From NCBI RefSeq assembly GCF_009828585.1, contig NZ_WSRZ01000013.1, forward strand, positions 62,001-126,000: a DNA stretch of 64,000 nt, in the 5' to 3' direction. Within the stretch, counting starts at the first letter, position 1; every line of letters begins with the position of its first letter. Of this stretch, positions 29,552 to 39,440 are shown piece by piece. This DNA is from Shewanella litoralis. GTDB taxonomy: Bacteria; Pseudomonadota; Gammaproteobacteria; Enterobacterales; Shewanellaceae. Both the position numbers and the translations under genes were made by a program. The notes under the pieces are model-generated. The model was not told the origin of the DNA. It made no database searches and saw nothing but the letters and a program-made list of their open reading frames with translations.

Positions 29552-31852
29552 CTAATTCCTCAAGTAAAGTGGCTTGCGGTAGTTAAATAAGCCTTCATTT
29601 AGCATGTCTGCGACGCCTAACGGACCTGACCCTCCTAAGCCTTTAATCACAAAGTTTAGGTATACGCCACTTTCAAACTCTTCACGCCCGTCAATAGTTT
29701 CTGATAAATCATCATCGTAATTGGTGTTGATACGATAATGGTAACTTAAGCGGACTGCCCAGCAACATGATTCGTATTGTACACCAGTGTAGGTTTCAAT
29801 ATTACGAGATTCGTTGAGGTCGTAATAGTAGTTACCCACAAAATATAAACTGTCTGTTAATGGCCAGGAAGTACGAACACCCGCCTGTGAAATATCCACT
29901 TGGTCATTGGTGTTGGTATTTAATAAGTCCGGCACAAAACGGTAGCTTAACTGCAATAGTTTATCTTCACTTGGTCGATAATCTAAGGTGACTTCATTCT
30001 TTTTGTTGTCACCTGTTTCAGTGTCATGTTGCACCGAACCACTGATAAACCAATCGTTATAAAGCTGGGCATCTAGTTCTGCTGCCAGCACTGATGTTGA
30101 CTGGGTTGCTTCCTCGTAGGTGTCGTCAATGCTGACTTTAGAGTTTTCTAAATACATGATTTGACCCACACTGAACTTCATTTTTTCACGGTTACTATGA
30201 TCAAATAAGCGAGTGGTAAAACCGAGTGTAAATTGATTGGCGTCGGCAACACGGTCTAGGCCAGAGTATTGACGGTCGCGGAACAGCCCATAGTAATCTT
30301 CTTGCAATTGTGCCGTGTCGTAAATACCGATATTTGATTGGTCTTCATAACCCACATATAGATATTGGATTTGTGGCTCAAGTGTTTGGCGGTATTGCTC
30401 ATCGAACCATTGCGTAGCACGTTCAAAATTAACCTGGCCGTGCATGCGTGCCTGTGGAATGGTGCGGCTTACGCTGTCGTCTAAGGTAGAATCCTGGTCG
30501 AGGTTTTGCTGCCAATATTGAGTTTGCAGCAGCTTAACTTCGCTGGTAAACGAACCTGCAGGCCCTTGAATAGGCCAAAGTAAACTCGGCACTAGGTGTA
30601 AACGCGTGGCGGTATTATATTCGCTTTGTTGATGACTAAAGTTAGTCAGCTCTGAATTGAATTTAAAATCAATAGCATCAAAAATGTCGGCTGTACGGTA
30701 GTTAAAATTGAGCTGTGGCATGACCTGGTAAGGTTTTTCATCTTCACCAAGCACTTTAATGTCTTGTACGCGCATGTTGAAGTCCCAGTTACGTTCGAAA
30801 TAACTGGCCTCACCAATGCGTGACAATTGGTTGTCGGTTGACTGATTAACATCTGAGTTCAAATCGTTAAAGTAGTTGTTATCCGACACATCTGTGTAGT
30901 CAGATCTCACTCGCCAATTTTTGTTGATCGCGCCTTGATGACTCCAGTGATACAAATAACGATCTTCATTTGAGGTTAATTTGTCGTCGCTATCTAGGTA
31001 TTCAACGTTGAACTGACCGTTTTGTTGCTCACCAGCAAGGTATCGAAATTCAGTTTTAGTGAATAAGCCACGTGATGACATAAAGTCAGGGGTAAAGGTT
31101 AAGTCGTATTCTGGGGCAATGTTCCAGTAATAAGGTGTGCTAATTTCGACGCCGTTAGTGGTACTGGTACTAAAGCTTGGAAATAAAAAGCCGGTTTTAC
31201 GTTTGTCAGATACGGGTACGGTCATATAAGGAATATACAGCACGGGTACATCGGCAATTCTTAACTTGGCATTCCAAATCTCGCCCCATTCTTCTTTACT
31301 GTCAATTTTAATCAGGTCTGCTTCAAGTAGCCACGATTCATCGCCAGGAGGGCAAGTGGTAAAGTTAGTTTTAGTCAGTAATAAATTGTTATCTGAAGTA
31401 ATTTGCAACTTGCTAGCATCGCCATGCACTTGCTGACCATGAAGCCAGTATTGTGCTTTTTGCAGCGTTGCGCTGTTCGTGCTCATTTGGGCTTCTAGCG
31501 AATCAGCGGTAACGGTAAATAATTCATCTTTAAAGATTAAGTTACCGTTGGCGTTTAAGCGTTGATTTTTTTGATCCAAAATGGCGTTGTCAGCGGCAAT
31601 ATGACGTTGGCCCTGGCTGAAACTAACATCGCCAGTAAATTGCGCTTGGTTATTAAATGCTGCAGTAGAATAGTCGCTAATAATAACGATTTGATCGTCA
31701 TCAATACCGGTTAACGCCGCTCTGTCTTCAAATGAACGAGAAACCGGAGGCGCAACAAAGCATTGCGTTATCGGCTCTTCAGTCGTTTCAACTTCTTCAG
31801 CTAAAACAATATTGGGGAGTAGGCATAGTGCCAGAAAGTAACGGATCTGCAT
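29552..31852 (-). CDS. lptD: LPS-assembly outer-membrane protein LptD
   Basis: Outer-membrane translocon for lipopolysaccharide, 766 aa, working with LptE. Signal peptide ends near LPNIVLA; an OstA/jellyroll N-domain (about 45-180) precedes a large beta-barrel. All four cysteines expected for the inter-domain disulfides are present: Cys31, one in TTCPPGDESW, and the CC pair in ESCCWAVRL. ATG 31852 chosen over an in-frame TTG. First gene of the lptD-surA-pdxA-rsmA-apaG-apaH cluster and divergent from amgK-murU. Confidence 0.95.
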   Translation of the reverse strand: MQIRYFLALCLLPNIVLAEEVETTEEPITQCFVAPPVSRSFEDRAALTGIDDDQIVIISDYSTAAFNNQAQFTGDVSFSQGQRHIAADNAILDQKNQRLNANGNLIFKDELFTVTADSLEAQMSTNSATLQKAQYWLHGQQVHGDASKLQITSDNNLLLTKTNFTTCPPGDESWLLEADLIKIDSKEEWGEIWNAKLRIADVPVLYIPYMTVPVSDKRKTGFLFPSFSTSTTNGVEISTPYYWNIAPEYDLTFTPDFMSSRGLFTKTEFRYLAGEQQNGQFNVEYLDSDDKLTSNEDRYLYHWSHQGAINKNWRVRSDYTDVSDNNYFNDLNSDVNQSTDNQLSRIGEASYFERNWDFNMRVQDIKVLGEDEKPYQVMPQLNFNYRTADIFDAIDFKFNSELTNFSHQQSEYNTATRLHLVPSLLWPIQGPAGSFTSEVKLLQTQYWQQNLDQDSTLDDSVSRTIPQARMHGQVNFERATQWFDEQYRQTLEPQIQYLYVGYEDQSNIGIYDTAQLQEDYYGLFRDRQYSGLDRVADANQFTLGFTTRLFDHSNREKMKFSVGQIMYLENSKVSIDDTYEEATQSTSVLAAELDAQLYNDWFISGSVQHDTETGDNKKNEVTLDYRPSEDKLLQLSYRFVPDLLNTNTNDQVDISQAGVRTSWPLTDSLYFVGNYYYDLNESRNIETYTGVQYESCCWAVRLSYHYRINTNYDDDLSETIDGREEFESGVYLNFVIKGLGGSGPLGVADMLNEGLFNYRKPLYLRN

Positions 31853-31996
31853 TGTTGTCAATAATTTATGAATTCTTATGCCGGAAAAGTTTTGGAGAGA
31901 AAAAGATACTCAGCTAAGTAAAACATTCCATTCTTTAGCTGTTTCCAAATGTTATGCTGGCTATAATAAAGCAATTTTTCATGAAGAGCCATTGAG
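31853..31996. promoter_or_regulatory. Divergent promoter region lptD / amgK
   Basis: A 144-bp spacer between head-to-head operons for outer-membrane assembly and peptidoglycan recycling; no specific regulator site recognised. Confidence 0.4.
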
Positions 31997-33037
31997 ATGA
32001 GTTTATCTGACCCAAGATTTGTCGCCTTAAGCCACTGGTTAAACCAATATTTTGCAGCTGAGGTGACCCCCTCATTAATTTGTGGTGATGCCAGTTTTCG
32101 TCGTTATTTTCGTATTCAGCATCTTGGCAAACATTATATCGTGTCAGACTCACCGATAAACCTGGTGCCCATAGCCCCCTTTGTTGCCATAGCAAAAGCC
32201 TATCAAGCGGCTGGTTTACTGGTGCCGCAAGTGCTGGCAACCTGCAATGAGCAAGGTTTTGTGTTACAAACCGACGTGGGTGAGCAGCAACTGTTATCTG
32301 TGCTTACTCAGCACAATGTGGCTGACTATTATCAGCAAGCGCTTAATTTGTTACCGACCATTGCCAGTGTGACTCACACAGAGCTTGGCCCCTTAACGGA
32401 TTATAATGCAGAGTTTGTTCAACGCGAGTTGATGATATTTGTTGATTGGTTAGTGAATACGCACATAGATTACACATTAACAGACAATGAACAGCAAATG
32501 ATTGCCACTACCTTTGAGGCGTTGACACAAAGTGCGATGTCGCAACCTAAGGTGGGCATGCATCGCGACTATCACAGCCGTAATTTATTGCTTAATGAAG
32601 ATGCACTTGCGGTGATTGATTTTCAAGATGCGGTACTTGGACCTATTACTTACGATGCCGTGTCATTATTGCGTGATTGCTATGTACGTTGGCCTGATGA
32701 GCTGGTGCAACAATTGATGCAATATCATTATCAATTAATCAAGCAGCACAAGTTACTCAGCCAAGAGGTTGATTTTGCCACGTACCAGCAATGGTTTGAC
32801 TTAATGGGGCTACAACGCCATATCAAAGCGGCCGGCATTTTTGCGCGCTTATATCATCGCGATAGTAAGCGCGGTTACTTGGCTGATATTCCGTTAACCT
32901 TGCAATATATTGTCGATATTGGCTCACAATACCCGCAAATGGCAGAATTTAGTGCCTGGGTGAGTCACGTCATTGCACCAAGAGTGGCACAGTTGGCAAA
33001 GGTTAATATTGCCAATCAAGTAGAGAATAACGCATGA
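31997..33037 (+). CDS. amgK: N-acetylmuramate/N-acetylglucosamine kinase AmgK
   Basis: Anomeric cell-wall amino-sugar kinase of 346 aa with an aminoglycoside-phosphotransferase fold. N-terminal GDASFRRYFRI, catalytic loop HRDYHSRNLL, and metal motif VIDFQDAVLGP. In Pseudomonas, AmgK with MurU recycles MurNAc to UDP-MurNAc and bypasses de novo synthesis and fosfomycin. It overlaps murU by ATGA and is divergent from lptD, the arrangement also found in Pseudomonas. Confidence 0.9.
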   Translation: MSLSDPRFVALSHWLNQYFAAEVTPSLICGDASFRRYFRIQHLGKHYIVSDSPINLVPIAPFVAIAKAYQAAGLLVPQVLATCNEQGFVLQTDVGEQQLLSVLTQHNVADYYQQALNLLPTIASVTHTELGPLTDYNAEFVQRELMIFVDWLVNTHIDYTLTDNEQQMIATTFEALTQSAMSQPKVGMHRDYHSRNLLLNEDALAVIDFQDAVLGPITYDAVSLLRDCYVRWPDELVQQLMQYHYQLIKQHKLLSQEVDFATYQQWFDLMGLQRHIKAAGIFARLYHRDSKRGYLADIPLTLQYIVDIGSQYPQMAEFSAWVSHVIAPRVAQLAKVNIANQVENNA

Positions 33038-33714
33038 AAGCGATGATTTTGGCAGCCGGACGAGGCGAGCGATTACGCCCATTAACAGATACATTGCCCA
33101 AACCCTTAGTGAGTGTGGCGGGCAAGCCTTTAATTGAGTATCACCTTGAAAAGCTTGCTCGAACAGGCGTTAAACAGGTGGTGATAAACCATGCATGGTT
33201 AGGCCATAAGTTGCCAGAAATACTTGGTGATGGCCAGCGCTGGGGGTTAGAAATTAGCTATAGTGCTGAATCCGAAGCATTAGAAACAGCAGGCGGGATT
33301 AAACAGGCGCTTACCTTGCTCGGAAATGATCCATTTTTAGTGATTAATGGTGATGTGTTTATTGATCGCTTACCGGATTTTAGTGCGGCATATGAGCAAG
33401 TTTCGCAAGGACATGTGGCAGCATTTTTGTGGTTAGTTGATAACCCGGAGCATCATCCACAAGGCGACTTTGCTATTGAAGCGAATGCTAAGCTCAGCTT
33501 AACTGAAACAGATAAACTGACTTTTTCAGGATTAGGCATTTATCATCCGCAGTTTTTTGAGTCAGTGCCCGCGGGTAAACAGGCATTAGGCCCACTGCTT
33601 AAACAGGCTATTGCTCAGCAAACGATTGCAGGCGAATATTTTGATAGCTATTGGTGTGATGTTGGCACGTTAGCCAGGCTTGAGCAGTTGCAAAACAGAT
33701 TACAGACTCAATAG
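33034..33714 (+). CDS. murU: N-acetylmuramate-1-phosphate uridylyltransferase MurU
   Basis: Nucleotidyltransferase of 226 aa making UDP-MurNAc from MurNAc-1-phosphate. N-terminal signature AMILAAGRGERLRPLTD with LPKPLVSVAGKPLIEYHL, and the metal motif INGDVFI. Similar glucose-1-phosphate thymidylyltransferases share the fold, but translational coupling to amgK supports MurU. Confidence 0.9.
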   Translation: MKAMILAAGRGERLRPLTDTLPKPLVSVAGKPLIEYHLEKLARTGVKQVVINHAWLGHKLPEILGDGQRWGLEISYSAESEALETAGGIKQALTLLGNDPFLVINGDVFIDRLPDFSAAYEQVSQGHVAAFLWLVDNPEHHPQGDFAIEANAKLSLTETDKLTFSGLGIYHPQFFESVPAGKQALGPLLKQAIAQQTIAGEYFDSYWCDVGTLARLEQLQNRLQTQ

Positions 33715-33781
33715 ATGAGTGACTGATAACGTCAACACACATGACGTGTCGATTTAACCATTAAATACAGCGGAAGGTAAA

Positions 33782-34555
33782 ATGCGCATTTGGGGTAAAG
33801 TTTTCGGGTTTATTATCGGCTTTATGTTCGGCCGTTTTTTTGGTGCATTTTTAGGATTGTGGCTTGGGCATGCATACGATAAACGCCAAGGTTTGTCGTC
33901 ATTAATGCGCAAAGGCAGCGAGCGTCAGGCGATGTTTTTTAATGCGACGTTTGCGGTAATGGGGCATGTGGCCAAAGCATCTGGTCGTGTGACCGAAAAT
34001 GATATTCGTATTGCGACCATGCTTATGGACCAGCTGAAATTATCTGGTCAATCACGTATTGATGCCCAAGAAGCGTTTAGGCAAGGGCGACAAGCGGACT
34101 TTGATTTACCTAAGCAGTTAGAACAATTTCGTCATGTGATTCAGGGACGCGCCGAATTAGCGCAAATGTTTTTGGAGATCCAAATCCAAACGGCATTGTC
34201 TGACGGCGAATTGCACGCAAACGAGAAACAAATTTTATCGGTTATCGCCAATAAGTTGGGGATGGCATCGCAACTAGATGCGATGCTGGCACGTTGGCAA
34301 GCTGAGTTTAGCCATCATCAATCGCCACAGGGCAATAAAATGCCACTGACCGACGCTTATGTCATGTTAGGTGTCTCTGAATCTGCCAGCGACCAAGAGG
34401 TTAAGCGCTCTTATCGTAAATTAATGAACGAACATCATCCAGATAAGCTGGTGGCCAAAGGCTTGCCAGAAGAAATGATGGCCCTGGCTAAAACCAAAGC
34501 GCAAGATATTCAAGCCGCTTATGAGCGCATTAAAACATCGCGTTCAATGCGTTAA
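33782..34555 (+). CDS. djlA: Membrane-anchored DnaJ co-chaperone DjlA
   Basis: DjlA, 257 aa. The Gly-rich N-terminal membrane anchor (IIGFMFGRFFGAFLGLWLGH), a TerB-like central domain, and a C-terminal J-domain with HPD in LMNEHHPDKLVAKG. Acts with DnaK; in E. coli it affects capsule regulation through RcsC. It sits just after amgK-murU, as in Shewanella and other gammaproteobacteria. Confidence 0.93.
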   Translation: MRIWGKVFGFIIGFMFGRFFGAFLGLWLGHAYDKRQGLSSLMRKGSERQAMFFNATFAVMGHVAKASGRVTENDIRIATMLMDQLKLSGQSRIDAQEAFRQGRQADFDLPKQLEQFRHVIQGRAELAQMFLEIQIQTALSDGELHANEKQILSVIANKLGMASQLDAMLARWQAEFSHHQSPQGNKMPLTDAYVMLGVSESASDQEVKRSYRKLMNEHHPDKLVAKGLPEEMMALAKTKAQDIQAAYERIKTSRSMR

Positions 34556-34583
34556 TATTTAACCTAAAGGATTGAGGTTGTTC

Positions 34584-35537
34584 ATGAAAATAGTGGTATT
34601 AGACGGTTATACGCTTAACCCAGGCGATCTCGACTGGCAGGCATTACAATCTTTAGGTGAGTGTCACATTTACGATCATACCTTAGCTGATGAGATTGTT
34701 AATCGCTGCCAGGGTGCACAGATTGTATTAACCAACAAAACCGTACTTAATGCGCAAACCCTCAGTCAATTAGGGCAACTGCGTTATATTGGTGTATTGG
34801 CAACCGGCACGAATGTTGTCGATATTCACAGTGCGAGTCAGCTGCAAATTACCGTAACCAATATTCCCGCCTACGGCCCAGATGCCGTCGCGCAAATGGT
34901 GTTTGCCCATATTCTACATCATCACCAACAAGTGGCATTGCATGACCAGGCAGTAAAAGCAGGGCAGTGGAGTGCCAGTCGAGATTTTTGTTTTACCTTA
35001 AGTCCATTAACCTCATTGAAAGGGTTAACGTTAGGCGTGATCGGTTATGGCGACATTGGCCAACAAGTGGCTAACTTAGGCGCCGCATTTGGCATGAAAG
35101 TGTTGGTGACCAGTGCTAAGCCTAAAACTGGCCTGCCTGACAAGATTCAGTGGTGTGAGCGCGACAACTTACTTAAACACGCTGACATTATTTCGCTTCA
35201 TTGCCCGCTAAGTGCTGCCACCCAATACATGATAAACAGAGATAGTTTAGGGCTACTTAAGCCGGGGTGCTTATTAGTCAATACCGCCCGTGGCGATTTA
35301 ATTAATGAAACCGATTTAGCGCAGTGGCTTAATCAAAATAACGGCTTTGCCGCGGTTGATGTGTTATCCACTGAGCCACCAAGCCCAGAGAATCCGTTGT
35401 TAAGTGCTGCCAATATCACCATTACGCCGCACATCGCCTGGGCAACCTTGCAAGCAAGGCAAAACCTGCTCAATATTGCGGTTAATAATGTGAAGCAGTT
35501 TCAGCAAGGAAATGTGGTTAATTGCGTAAACGGTTAA
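34584..35537 (+). CDS. D-2-hydroxyacid dehydrogenase
   Basis: NAD(P)-dependent 2-hydroxyacid dehydrogenase of 317 aa (glycerate/hydroxypyruvate reductase type). Rossmann motif VIGYGDIGQQVANLG, the NTARGD loop (Arg) and catalytic His in ITPHIAWAT, with the acidic member in VDVLSTEPP. The exact substrate is uncertain. ATG 34584 follows a GAGG-containing stretch; an in-frame TTG sits 12 bp earlier. Confidence 0.85.
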   Translation: MKIVVLDGYTLNPGDLDWQALQSLGECHIYDHTLADEIVNRCQGAQIVLTNKTVLNAQTLSQLGQLRYIGVLATGTNVVDIHSASQLQITVTNIPAYGPDAVAQMVFAHILHHHQQVALHDQAVKAGQWSASRDFCFTLSPLTSLKGLTLGVIGYGDIGQQVANLGAAFGMKVLVTSAKPKTGLPDKIQWCERDNLLKHADIISLHCPLSAATQYMINRDSLGLLKPGCLLVNTARGDLINETDLAQWLNQNNGFAAVDVLSTEPPSPENPLLSAANITITPHIAWATLQARQNLLNIAVNNVKQFQQGNVVNCVNG

Positions 35538-35555
35538 AAGAAGTTTGCTCAATAT

Positions 35556-35587
35556 AAGAAAGCCGCAATGATTTACGGCTTTCTTTT
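35556..35587 (+). terminator. Terminator after hydroxyacid dehydrogenase
   Basis: AAGAAAGCCG / CGGCTTTCTT, 10-bp stem, 10-nt loop, T-rich end. Confidence 0.75.
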
Positions 35588-35667
35588 GAGTTTAGCTCAA
35601 GGCTCTCTCTCCGCTAAAGGCTATTTCCACTGCTAAAAGCTTTCAACCTAGCTAAAGGCTGTGCAAA

Positions 35668-36858
35668 TTAAAATAATACCTTGATGTGGCTGGCGACCGT
35701 TTTGGCTTTTTCAATGGCGCTTTCTACCGTGGTGTCACGCGCTAATGCAACGCCTAAGCGGCGACGGCCATCGATATCCGGTTTACCAAATAAACGTAAT
35801 TGAGTATCGGCAGGCGCTAACGCTTGTGCCATGCCTTGATAGCGAATATTGGTCGAGGTTCCTTCAGCTAAAATCACCGCCGAGGCGCTTGGGCCATGCT
35901 GAGCGATATTGCTGATAGGCAAACCTAAGATGGCGCGAACGTGCAAAGCAAATTCGGATAAGTCCTGGCTAATGAGTGTCACTAAACCGGTATCATGAGG
36001 TCTTGGCGACACTTCAGAGAAAAACACCTCATCACCTTTTACAAACAACTCAACGCCAAATAAACCATAGCCACCTAATGCTTCAACCACTTTTTTACTG
36101 ACGGCTTGAGCTTTTTGCAAAACAACATCCGCCATCACCTGCGGCTGCCATGATTCACGGTAGTCACCATCTTCTTGTCTGTGACCTATCGGGTCGCAAA
36201 AATGAATGCCATTGACCGCGCTAATAGTGAGTAAGGTGATTTCATAATCAAAGGGAATAAAGGCTTCTACAATCACTCGTCCTTTACCTGCCCGACCGCC
36301 TTCTTGTGCATAAGCCCAGGCTTTGGCGATAGTCTCGCTCGACTTAATTACGCTTTGGCCTTTGCCCGATGAGCTCATGACCGGCTTTACAACACAGGGA
36401 ATACCTATTTGAGCTACCGCATGTTCAAACTCAGCCTGGGTATCGCAAAAGAAGTATTGTGATGTAGGCAGGGCCAAGGTTTCAGCGGCTAAGCGGCGAA
36501 TACCTTCACGGTCCATGGTTAATTTGGCAGCATTTGCTGTTGGCACTACATGTAAGCCTTGTTGTTCTAGCTCAACCAGTGTTTGGGTCGCGATAGCTTC
36601 AATCTCAGGAATAACCAAATCTGGCTTTTCTAATTCGATAATGGCTTTGAGTGCCTGAGCATCAAGCATATTAATGACATGAAAACGATGGGCAATTTGC
36701 ATCGCTGGGGCATTTGGATAGCGATCAACACCAATCACTTCAATTCCGAAACGTTGCAGTTCAATCGCGACTTCTTTGCCAAGCTCACCGCAACCTAACA
36801 GCATGGCTTTAATGGTTCCTGAGGTATTTGCTGTACCGAATGTAGTAGGAATGGACAT
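35668..36858 (-). CDS. purT: Formate-dependent phosphoribosylglycinamide formyltransferase
   Basis: PurT, 396 aa, an ATP-grasp enzyme that formylates GAR with formate in purine biosynthesis. N-terminal [41 protein letters not shown]-grasp motifs [15 protein letters not shown] and [13 protein letters not shown]. The N-terminus is about ten residues longer than in some homologues. Not in an operon; no purine-repressor-like site recognised upstream. Confidence 0.95.
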   Translation of the reverse strand: MSIPTTFGTANTSGTIKAMLLGCGELGKEVAIELQRFGIEVIGVDRYPNAPAMQIAHRFHVINMLDAQALKAIIELEKPDLVIPEIEAIATQTLVELEQQGLHVVPTANAAKLTMDREGIRRLAAETLALPTSQYFFCDTQAEFEHAVAQIGIPCVVKPVMSSSGKGQSVIKSSETIAKAWAYAQEGGRAGKGRVIVEAFIPFDYEITLLTISAVNGIHFCDPIGHRQEDGDYRESWQPQVMADVVLQKAQAVSKKVVEALGGYGLFGVELFVKGDEVFFSEVSPRPHDTGLVTLISQDLSEFALHVRAILGLPISNIAQHGPSASAVILAEGTSTNIRYQGMAQALAPADTQLRLFGKPDIDGRRRLGVALARDTTVESAIEKAKTVASHIKVLF

Positions 36859-37115
36859 GATGATTTACAGCCTTTGTAGAGTGATATTTTTATATGGCGA
36901 ACAGTGTAGCGAGATGCGTGATTAAAAATCCAATACAAAAATCAATAAATCGCTATTTTATTGCTATTTTGGTCATATTTTGTGATGGACGATTGTGTTT
37001 TATAGGGATAAGTGGCTTGAAAAAACTCGGTACGAGTGAGTTAGAAAGGGGAGATAATAATAAGCCAGCAATGCTAATGCTGGCTTATTATTGAGACTAA
37101 ATTATTGCGTGCAGC
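36859..37115. other. Spacer between purT and peroxiredoxin-like gene
   Basis: Contains the purT promoter region and a minus-strand terminator; nothing else seen. Confidence 0.4.
37056..37092 (-). terminator. Terminator of peroxiredoxin-like gene
   Basis: A perfect 15-bp stem (AATAATAAGCCAGCA / TGCTGGCTTATTATT) with a 7-nt loop, 24 bp beyond the stop. Confidence 0.75.
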
Positions 37116-37745
37116 TTATTTAGCCAAAAGACCCGCAGCGGCCAAAATAAGCTCAGGAGCTGGGCGCACTTTGTAGTTTGGGTTGACATATTGAAAATGA
37201 ATTAAGCCATTTTTATCTGCCAGATAAACAGCAGGAACAGGAAGTACCAGGCGTTTTTCACCCTCAGGAGTGGTGAATAATTCATTGGTCACCACACTGG
37301 CGGTGTATTTTTTGGTGATATCAGCACTGGTATAATAAGCTAAACCAAAGGCTTGTGATGCGGTCAATGAGCTGTCTGATAACAATAAATAATCGAGTTT
37401 TTGTTCGGTCAATGATGCGCGCATTTTTTCAGGGGTGTCGGGTGAAATCCCCACTAACTGAAATCCCATCTCAATCAGTTTCGGTTCAATGGCTTTTAAT
37501 TGGCCCATTTGTGAATTACAAAATGGACACCAACCGCCACGATAAAAGAAGAATATAGTCGGTTTTTGTGCCACCAGCTTATCGAGTTCAACCGCTTTAC
37601 CATCAACATCTTGTAGCGTTATGGCGGGTATCTGGTGGCCATTGAGAAGTGGCATCACATTGTTTTCGTCACTGGCAATCGGTTTCGCAATACTGACAAA
37701 ACTGGTTAGTGCTAACGTTGAGGCAATGAGCAGGTTTTTTAACAT
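37116..37745 (-). CDS. Exported peroxiredoxin-like (AhpC/TSA) protein
   Basis: 209 aa with a signal peptide (ASTLALTSFVSIA) and an AhpC/TSA thioredoxin fold carrying GGWCPFCNSQMGQL (CxxC) and the VGISPDTPEKM motif. The CPFC replaces the single peroxidatic Cys of classic peroxiredoxins, so it may work as a periplasmic thiol oxidoreductase or a peroxiredoxin-like protein. Stand-alone gene. Confidence 0.8.
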   Translation of the reverse strand: MLKNLLIASTLALTSFVSIAKPIASDENNVMPLLNGHQIPAITLQDVDGKAVELDKLVAQKPTIFFFYRGGWCPFCNSQMGQLKAIEPKLIEMGFQLVGISPDTPEKMRASLTEQKLDYLLLSDSSLTASQAFGLAYYTSADITKKYTASVVTNELFTTPEGEKRLVLPVPAVYLADKNGLIHFQYVNPNYKVRPAPELILAAAGLLAK

Positions 37746-37851
37746 GATAAGTCCTTGTGTAGTGTTGTCCTGAAGTACTCGATGTCATATGAGTACGTAT
37801 AAGTTACAAAAGCAGACCTGCAAATAACAGTAATAATTTCATTCAAAAGCA

Positions 37852-37875
37852 AAAAAGACGCCGAAGCGTCTTTTT
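37852..37875 (-). terminator. Terminator of the DEAD-box helicase gene
   Basis: AAAAAGACGC-CGAA-GCGTCTTTTT tetraloop hairpin about 50 bp beyond the stop. Confidence 0.85.
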
Positions 37876-37923
37876 GTTTGCCGACCGCTTAACAGCGGGT
37901 AGGTAAAATATATTGAGTCGAGG

Positions 37924-39225
37924 TTACTTAATCTTTTTGTACTTTACCGTGCTGCTGGTTTTACCGACTTTAACACGACGACCGTCCATGTTTTTCTCGG
38001 CAATCATCTGTGCGCCAACGTTGTCGCTACGTTGTTGCTTTTTAGCAAAGCTACGACGCTTTTCAATTTGCTTAAGCAACATTTCACGACTGCCTACTTC
38101 ATATCCTGGCACGGTTACGCGGCGAATAGGTTGACCGATTAATTTTTCAATGTCAGCTAACGTGCGCTCTTCTTCACGGCTCACAAAAGAGATGGCTACA
38201 CCGGTTTTACCTGCACGGCCAGTACGGCCAATACGGTGAACATAATCTTCGGCCAAGAAAGGCAAATCATAGTTAACCACGTATTCAAGGTTTTGAATAT
38301 CAAGACCACGAGCAGCAACTTCAGTGGCAACTAAGACACGAATTTTACCTTCAACAAACTCACGTAATGCACGGCGACGGCTACCCTGGGCTTTTTCGCC
38401 GTGCACCACACCAGACGGAATACCGTCTAGGTTTAATTCTTTTACTAATTTGTCTGCGGCGTCACGCGTGGCAGTAAAGACTAGCACCTGGCGCCAGTTT
38501 TTAGTGCCAATCAGCTCAGACAATAATTCACGCTTACGACGTTGCTCAACCGGATAAATTACCTGGCTAACCGTTGCTGCGGTGGTGTTTTGCTTATCAA
38601 CTGTAATCACTTTAGGCTTATCGAGCATGTCGTTCGCAAGTTTTTTCACTTCAGTTGAGAAGGTGGCCGAGAACAACATGTTTTGGCGTTTTTTGTTTAC
38701 CGCTTGCAGAATTTTTTTAATATCGGCACTAAAGCCCATATCTAACATACGGTCTGCTTCATCAAGCACTAAAAAGTCAACATTCGACAGACTCAAGTTA
38801 CAGGCTGTGATGTGTTCAAGTAATCGGCCTGGTGTCGCCACAATCACGTCAGCGCCACGTTTAAGCTTTTGCGCTTGCGTGTCGACTTTTACGCCACCAT
38901 AAATGGTCAATACGGTTAAATTTAGGTGTTTACTGTAGGCGCTAATATTGTCAGCTACCTGAGCGGCAAGCTCACGAGTCGGCGTCAGAATTAACGTGCG
39001 CGTATTCGACGGCATGGTCTCTCTTGGGTTTTCGCACATTCTTTGCAATATAGGCAAGGCAAATGCTGCGGTTTTACCGGTACCTGTTTGCGCGCTGGCT
39101 AATACATCTTCACCGCGACGAATCGCCGGGATTGCTTGTTGTTGAACTGGCGTCATAGATTGATAACCGCACTCAGCGATCGCGCGTAATATTTCTGGGG
39201 CGAAGCTAAAAGATTCGAATTTCAT
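37924..39225 (-). CDS. rhlE: DEAD-box ATP-dependent RNA helicase (RhlE-type)
   Basis: RNA helicase of 433 aa. Q-motif region (FAPEILRAIAECGYQSMTPVQ), Walker A AQTGTGKT, PTRELA, TPGRL, DEAD in LVLDEADRMLDMGF, SAT, ARGLD and HRIGRTGR are all visible. A basic C-terminal tail follows. RhlE, SrmB and DeaD are close relatives; the Q-motif and length point to RhlE, with moderate certainty on the subtype. A predicted ~200-nt leader lies upstream. Confidence 0.85.
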   Translation of the reverse strand: MKFESFSFAPEILRAIAECGYQSMTPVQQQAIPAIRRGEDVLASAQTGTGKTAAFALPILQRMCENPRETMPSNTRTLILTPTRELAAQVADNISAYSKHLNLTVLTIYGGVKVDTQAQKLKRGADVIVATPGRLLEHITACNLSLSNVDFLVLDEADRMLDMGFSADIKKILQAVNKKRQNMLFSATFSTEVKKLANDMLDKPKVITVDKQNTTAATVSQVIYPVEQRRKRELLSELIGTKNWRQVLVFTATRDAADKLVKELNLDGIPSGVVHGEKAQGSRRRALREFVEGKIRVLVATEVAARGLDIQNLEYVVNYDLPFLAEDYVHRIGRTGRAGKTGVAISFVSREEERTLADIEKLIGQPIRRVTVPGYEVGSREMLLKQIEKRRSFAKKQQRSDNVGAQMIAEKNMDGRRVKVGKTSSTVKYKKIK

Positions 39226-39440
39226 GGTGCGGTTCCTGTATGTACATCAAAACAAAGCGATTTAGTTGTATTAAGCATGTCCGCTACACAAGTTCAATCT
39301 AGATAATTTGGGCCGTTAGCCTTATGAAATGGCTAAATTCATGCTTAACAGTGTTGTTAACTTCTTAGGATAGTTGAAAAACGTTAAGCTTGAGTGGGAT
39401 ACCCAATTTGGGCGCCATCGATAAGCGGCCGCGGAGTATA
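39226..39440 (-). promoter_or_regulatory. Predicted promoter and long 5' leader of rhlE
   Basis: On the minus strand a -10-like TGTTATACT (hexamer 39435-39440) is followed by a GC-rich discriminator (CCGCGGCCGC). The expected transcript start near 39428 gives a leader of about 200 nt before the rhlE ATG. Long leaders are known for RNA helicase genes such as deaD, where they mediate control. Confidence 0.45.

Noticed and set aside
36859..37055. Possible purine-repressor operator upstream of purT
   Set aside because: Searched for the ACGCAAACGTTTGCGT pattern; nothing close was found.
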